DNA of 51,185 nt from RUG11462 sp036308645 (lineage in GTDB: Bacteria > Bacillota > Clostridia > Oscillospirales > Acutalibacteraceae), in the NCBI GenBank assembly GCA_036308645.1, contig JAXJVH010000003.1:1-51185 (forward strand), given 5' to 3'. Shown piece after piece: positions 48,455-51,185 of the stretch; positions within the stretch are counted from its first letter, which is position 1; the number at the start of each line of letters is the position of its first letter. A program made the translations under genes and the position numbers. The notes beneath the pieces were generated by a model. It saw only the letters and a list, made by a program, of their open reading frames with translations. It was not told where the DNA came from and made no database searches.

Positions 48455-50821
48455 CTAAATTTTTTCGATTTTTGCAAAATTAGCCATTACTTTTTTAGTG
48501 CCTACCGTATCAAAGGAAATTTCGAGCATTGTATCGTTGCCCATCGGCGTGGTTTTAATAATCATACCCACGCCGAAAACCTTATGGCTCACCCTCTCGC
48601 CGACAGAGAATTTACCTTTGCTTACCGTAGTTTTTTTCGGTGCGTTGCCCCAAGGGTTATTTCTGCTTTTACCGCTAAAAGCAGATGATTTTGCGGTAGT
48701 TTGCCCGAAAGAAGCGCCAAACGGCGAGCCTGACGAAAAAGAAGATTTTTCTTGCTCAAATTCTATGCAGCGGTTGTCTATTTCGCTGATAAATCTTGAC
48801 GGATTGTTTGCCGAAACATTGCCGAACAACATTCTGCGTCTGGCGTTTGTGATATACAGTTTTTTCTTTGCTCTTGTAATGCCGACGTAAGCCAACCTGC
48901 GCTCCTCTTCGATTTCCTCGGGCGGCGCAAACATTACACGGCTTCCCGGAAAAATGCCTTCCTCCATTCCGGCTAAAAATACAACCGGAAACTCCAAACC
49001 TTTGGCGGAGTGAAGCGTCATTAAAACTACTCTGTCGGCGGATTCATCAAGATTATCAATATCGGTTATAAGCGCAACCTCTTGCAAATAATCCTGCAAA
49101 GTCGGGGTTTCGTTTTCCTCTTCATAATGCAAAATTGCGGTTGCAAGTTCCGCTACGTTGTCAACTCTGTCCTGCTCCTCGGCGCCCTGCGCTTTTAATG
49201 CGGCTAAATAGCCTGATTTTTCAAGCACATCGTTTAAAATTTCAGAGGGCAAAGTTGTGTTTACTTTTTGTATTATTTCATCCATTTTATCGCAGAAATC
49301 TTTTAATTTTGCGGCGCTGCGAGATAATTTTTGATAAGCAGACGCATTTTTAAACACCTCGTAAAGAGTAAGTCCGTTTAGTTCTGCTATTTCCTGTGCG
49401 TTGTTAACGGTAGTTTCGCCGATACCCCTTTTCGGCTCGTTGATAATGCGTTTAAGCCGTAAATCATCGCTCGGATTTGCCACAAACTGCAAATATGAAA
49501 TCACGTCTTTAATTTCTTTACGGTCATAGAACTTTAAACCGCCGAAAACCGCATAGGAAATACCCGAACGGGCAAAAACATTCTCTATTGTACCCGACTG
49601 TGCATTCATTCTGTAAAGCACCGCATGGTCGGAAAATTTCATTCCGTCACGAACGTTTTCGAGTATGGTTTCGGCAATGAATTTTGCCTCGTCGTTCTCG
49701 CTGTTTGAAGTGTGTGCAATAATTTTGTCGCCAACGCCGTTATCCGACCAAAGATTTTTGCCTTTTCTGCCCTTGTTGTTTGCAATAACCGAGTTTGCCG
49801 CGTCAAGAATATTTGAAGTTGAACGGTAATTTTGTTCAAGACGAATGGTAACCGCGTCGTTGTACTGACTTTCAAAACTTAAAATATTCTCGATTGTAGC
49901 GCCTCGGAATTTATAGATTGACTGGTCGTCGTCGCCTACAACGCAGATGTTTTTATAACGTTCGGCGAGCATTTTTACCAGCACATACTGGGCGTGGTTG
50001 GTATCCTGATACTCGTCGACCACTATGTACTTGTAGCGTTCCTGATACTTTTCGAGTACATCGGGATTTTCTTTAAACAGTAAAACCGTGTTTGCAATCA
50101 TATCGTCAAAGTCCATAGCGTCGTTGGATTTGAGCGTTTGTTGATACATTTTATAAACTTCGGCAATCTGCTTTTTGCGAAAATCAAAGCCGGTTTCTTC
50201 CGCATATTCTTCGGGGGTAATAAGCGAATCTTTTGCACGGCTTATTTCATTGCGTATAGTCTTGTGCGATAAAATTTTATCATCAATACCAAGTTTTTTC
50301 TGGCAGTCTTTAATAACTCTTGTCGTATCGTTTGTATCATAAATTGTGTAGTTAGAGGTGTAGCCCAGACGGTCGCCGTCTATTCTTAATATTTTTCCGC
50401 AAATCGAGTGAAAAGTACCTGCGTTTATTTTGTCACCGCCGTCGCTTATTCGTGCGCTCAAACGCTCTTTAAGTTCGTTTGCCGCTTTGTTTGTAAATGT
50501 AATTGCAAGAACGTTCCAAGGTGCAGGCGCATTAAGTCGCAAAGCGGGAATATACGGCGCGGTATCGGTATTGCCGTTTAAATAATCGGTTATATCTGCA
50601 ATATCGTTATCGTCTAAATACGGCTCGTTTTCGTTTAAATATGAGTTGCCGTATTTTAAAAGGTATGCAATTCGGTTTACAAGAACGGTGGTTTTGCCCG
50701 AACCTGCTCCTGCAAGCACCAAAAGCGGTCCGTTTACATTAACTACCGCTTTAAACTGCATATCGTTCATTCTTGCGAATTCTTTTCTTATTAAATCTTT
50801 TTTTAATTTCAGTAAATCCAA
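48455..50821 (-). CDS. pcrA: ATP-dependent DNA helicase PcrA/UvrD
   Basis: A superfamily 1A 3'-5' helicase of 788 residues for repair and plasmid replication. Walker A is AGAGSGKTT (about 37-45), followed by TFTNKAANELKERL, the DEYQDTNHAQY motif II, VVGDDDQSIYKFRGA, and TLHSAKGLEFPVVFLAGMEEG. The C-terminal tail has a Ser/Phe/Gly-rich linker and the tudor-like domain (VGERVSHKVFGVGMII). The start is TTG at 50821 with AAAGG 9 bases upstream. Confidence 0.95.
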   Translation of the reverse strand: MDLLKLKKDLIRKEFARMNDMQFKAVVNVNGPLLVLAGAGSGKTTVLVNRIAYLLKYGNSYLNENEPYLDDNDIADITDYLNGNTDTAPYIPALRLNAPAPWNVLAITFTNKAANELKERLSARISDGGDKINAGTFHSICGKILRIDGDRLGYTSNYTIYDTNDTTRVIKDCQKKLGIDDKILSHKTIRNEISRAKDSLITPEEYAEETGFDFRKKQIAEVYKMYQQTLKSNDAMDFDDMIANTVLLFKENPDVLEKYQERYKYIVVDEYQDTNHAQYVLVKMLAERYKNICVVGDDDQSIYKFRGATIENILSFESQYNDAVTIRLEQNYRSTSNILDAANSVIANNKGRKGKNLWSDNGVGDKIIAHTSNSENDEAKFIAETILENVRDGMKFSDHAVLYRMNAQSGTIENVFARSGISYAVFGGLKFYDRKEIKDVISYLQFVANPSDDLRLKRIINEPKRGIGETTVNNAQEIAELNGLTLYEVFKNASAYQKLSRSAAKLKDFCDKMDEIIQKVNTTLPSEILNDVLEKSGYLAALKAQGAEEQDRVDNVAELATAILHYEEENETPTLQDYLQEVALITDIDNLDESADRVVLMTLHSAKGLEFPVVFLAGMEEGIFPGSRVMFAPPEEIEEERRLAYVGITRAKKKLYITNARRRMLFGNVSANNPSRFISEIDNRCIEFEQEKSSFSSGSPFGASFGQTTAKSSAFSGKSRNNPWGNAPKKTTVSKGKFSVGERVSHKVFGVGMIIKTTPMGNDTMLEISFDTVGTKKVMANFAKIEKI

Positions 50822-50973
50822 TTTAACTTGCCTTTCAAATAAAGTTATTATATTTCAGCCATTCTTTGCAGAGTGAAGTCCGTTTTAACAAACAAAATAC
50901 GGGGATTTTTTTCAAAAATTTTCAAAAAATTTTCATTCGCAAAAATTTTCATTGTAAAACCCTTTACAAATGT

Positions 50974-51053
50974 TTGAACATAATATAAAATTAATTATAT
51001 AACAAATTTAATTATTAGTAAAGGATTTATTTATGAAAAATTACAGTTTATAA
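50974..51053 (+). promoter_or_regulatory. Promoter and start of an interrupted plus-strand gene (possible)
   Basis: TTGAAC (50974-50979), an 18-bp spacer and TATAAC, then AAAGGA and ATG at 51033. Only six codons (MKNYSL) precede a TAA. The sequence then changes to what looks like the end of a transposable element. The start may belong to a gene broken by the insertion. Confidence 0.3.
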
Positions 51054-51079
51054 ATTGCAATATAAAATGTCCACAAATA

Positions 51080-51185
51080 TTAAGCGACATTTAATTTCTT
51101 AATTAGCATAAATGAAGATAATCCGTTTAGTTTTCTTCTTGGATAATTATTCATCCAATGCTCTATCATCTTAATTCTCTCATGA
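51080..51185 (-). CDS. DDE-type (IS30-like) transposase, C-terminal end, cut by window edge
   Basis: The reverse strand from the right edge reads HERIKMIEHWMNNYPRRKLN, then GLSSFMLIKKLNVA, and stops at 51080-51082. An I-x-x-W-[ML]-N-x-[YR]-P-R-x-x-L-N pattern near the C-terminus recalls IS30-family transposases. Only 34 residues are in the window, so the family call is tentative. The element end should lie between here and about 51035. Confidence 0.45.
   Translation of the reverse strand, partial: HERIKMIEHWMNNYPRRKLNGLSSFMLIKKLNVA

Overview
The window is AT-rich DNA from a Gram-positive-type anaerobe, most likely a gut Clostridia of the Oscillospiraceae/Ruminococcaceae kind. This is inferred from gene content and order: Asp23/YloU-FakA/YloV-RecG, recA-recX-rimO-pgsA, NFACT/RqcH with DUF4250, Nif3-TrmK, DUF421-DUF4363, an ECF transporter with a fused ATPase, a Cys T-box leader and a cobalamin riboswitch. 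Most genes lie on the minus strand. The plus strand carries a block at about 13.3-18.5 kb, one dehydrogenase gene (32.0 kb) and a tRNA-Pro gene (33.3 kb).

Layout. 0-9 kb (minus): partial recG, a repeat-filled gap, fakA-like and Asp23 genes, an orphan peptide-type lipoprotein, mscL with a zinc ribbon, ddl, a membrane-anchored murF and an alpha/beta hydrolase; then a REP-associated tyrosine transposase (RAYT). 9.5-13.3 kb: typA and a class B penicillin-binding protein. 13.3-18.5 kb (plus): DUF378 protein, a TetR-ABC exporter-flavodoxin operon, a frameshifted SLOG-family gene (minus), and two small DNA-binding proteins (XRE and ribbon-helix-helix). 18.8-31.7 kb (minus): cysS and cysE behind a Cys T-box, pgsA, rimO, recX, recA, prmC, DUF1385, a two-component system, a lipoprotein and mreB. 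32-33.7 kb: an amine-dehydrogenase-like gene, then tRNA-Pro(CGG) with a duplicated 3' tail. 33.9-40.9 kb (minus): a cobalamin-riboswitch operon encoding an ECF transporter and two surface proteins that resemble transcobalamin halves. 41-48 kb: GH24 lysozyme with Fn3 repeats, DUF4250, RqcH, Nif3, TrmK, DUF4363 and DUF421. 48.4-51.2 kb: pcrA and the end of a transposase gene.

The most interesting signals are these. (1) A 33.9-40.9 kb B12-controlled uptake operon whose 635-residue surface protein joins an alpha-toroid to a C-terminal DUF4430 domain through a two-helix membrane hairpin. Transcobalamin and intrinsic factor use the same two domain types. (2) A family of short hairpins starting with GTAG, spread through the gaps. 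Two inverted copies sit exactly in frame inside the RAYT gene, with compensatory stem changes between copies. (3) A 219-bp module after tRNA-Pro that repeats the last 20 nt of the tRNA plus its terminator, with several hairpins between. (4) A string of tiny hairpins separated by ATATCAC/TATAAC words at 33.68-33.84 kb. (5) A composite intergenic repeat of about 130 bp in several copies.

Identifications come from reading translations and motifs by eye. No database search or folding calculation was run.
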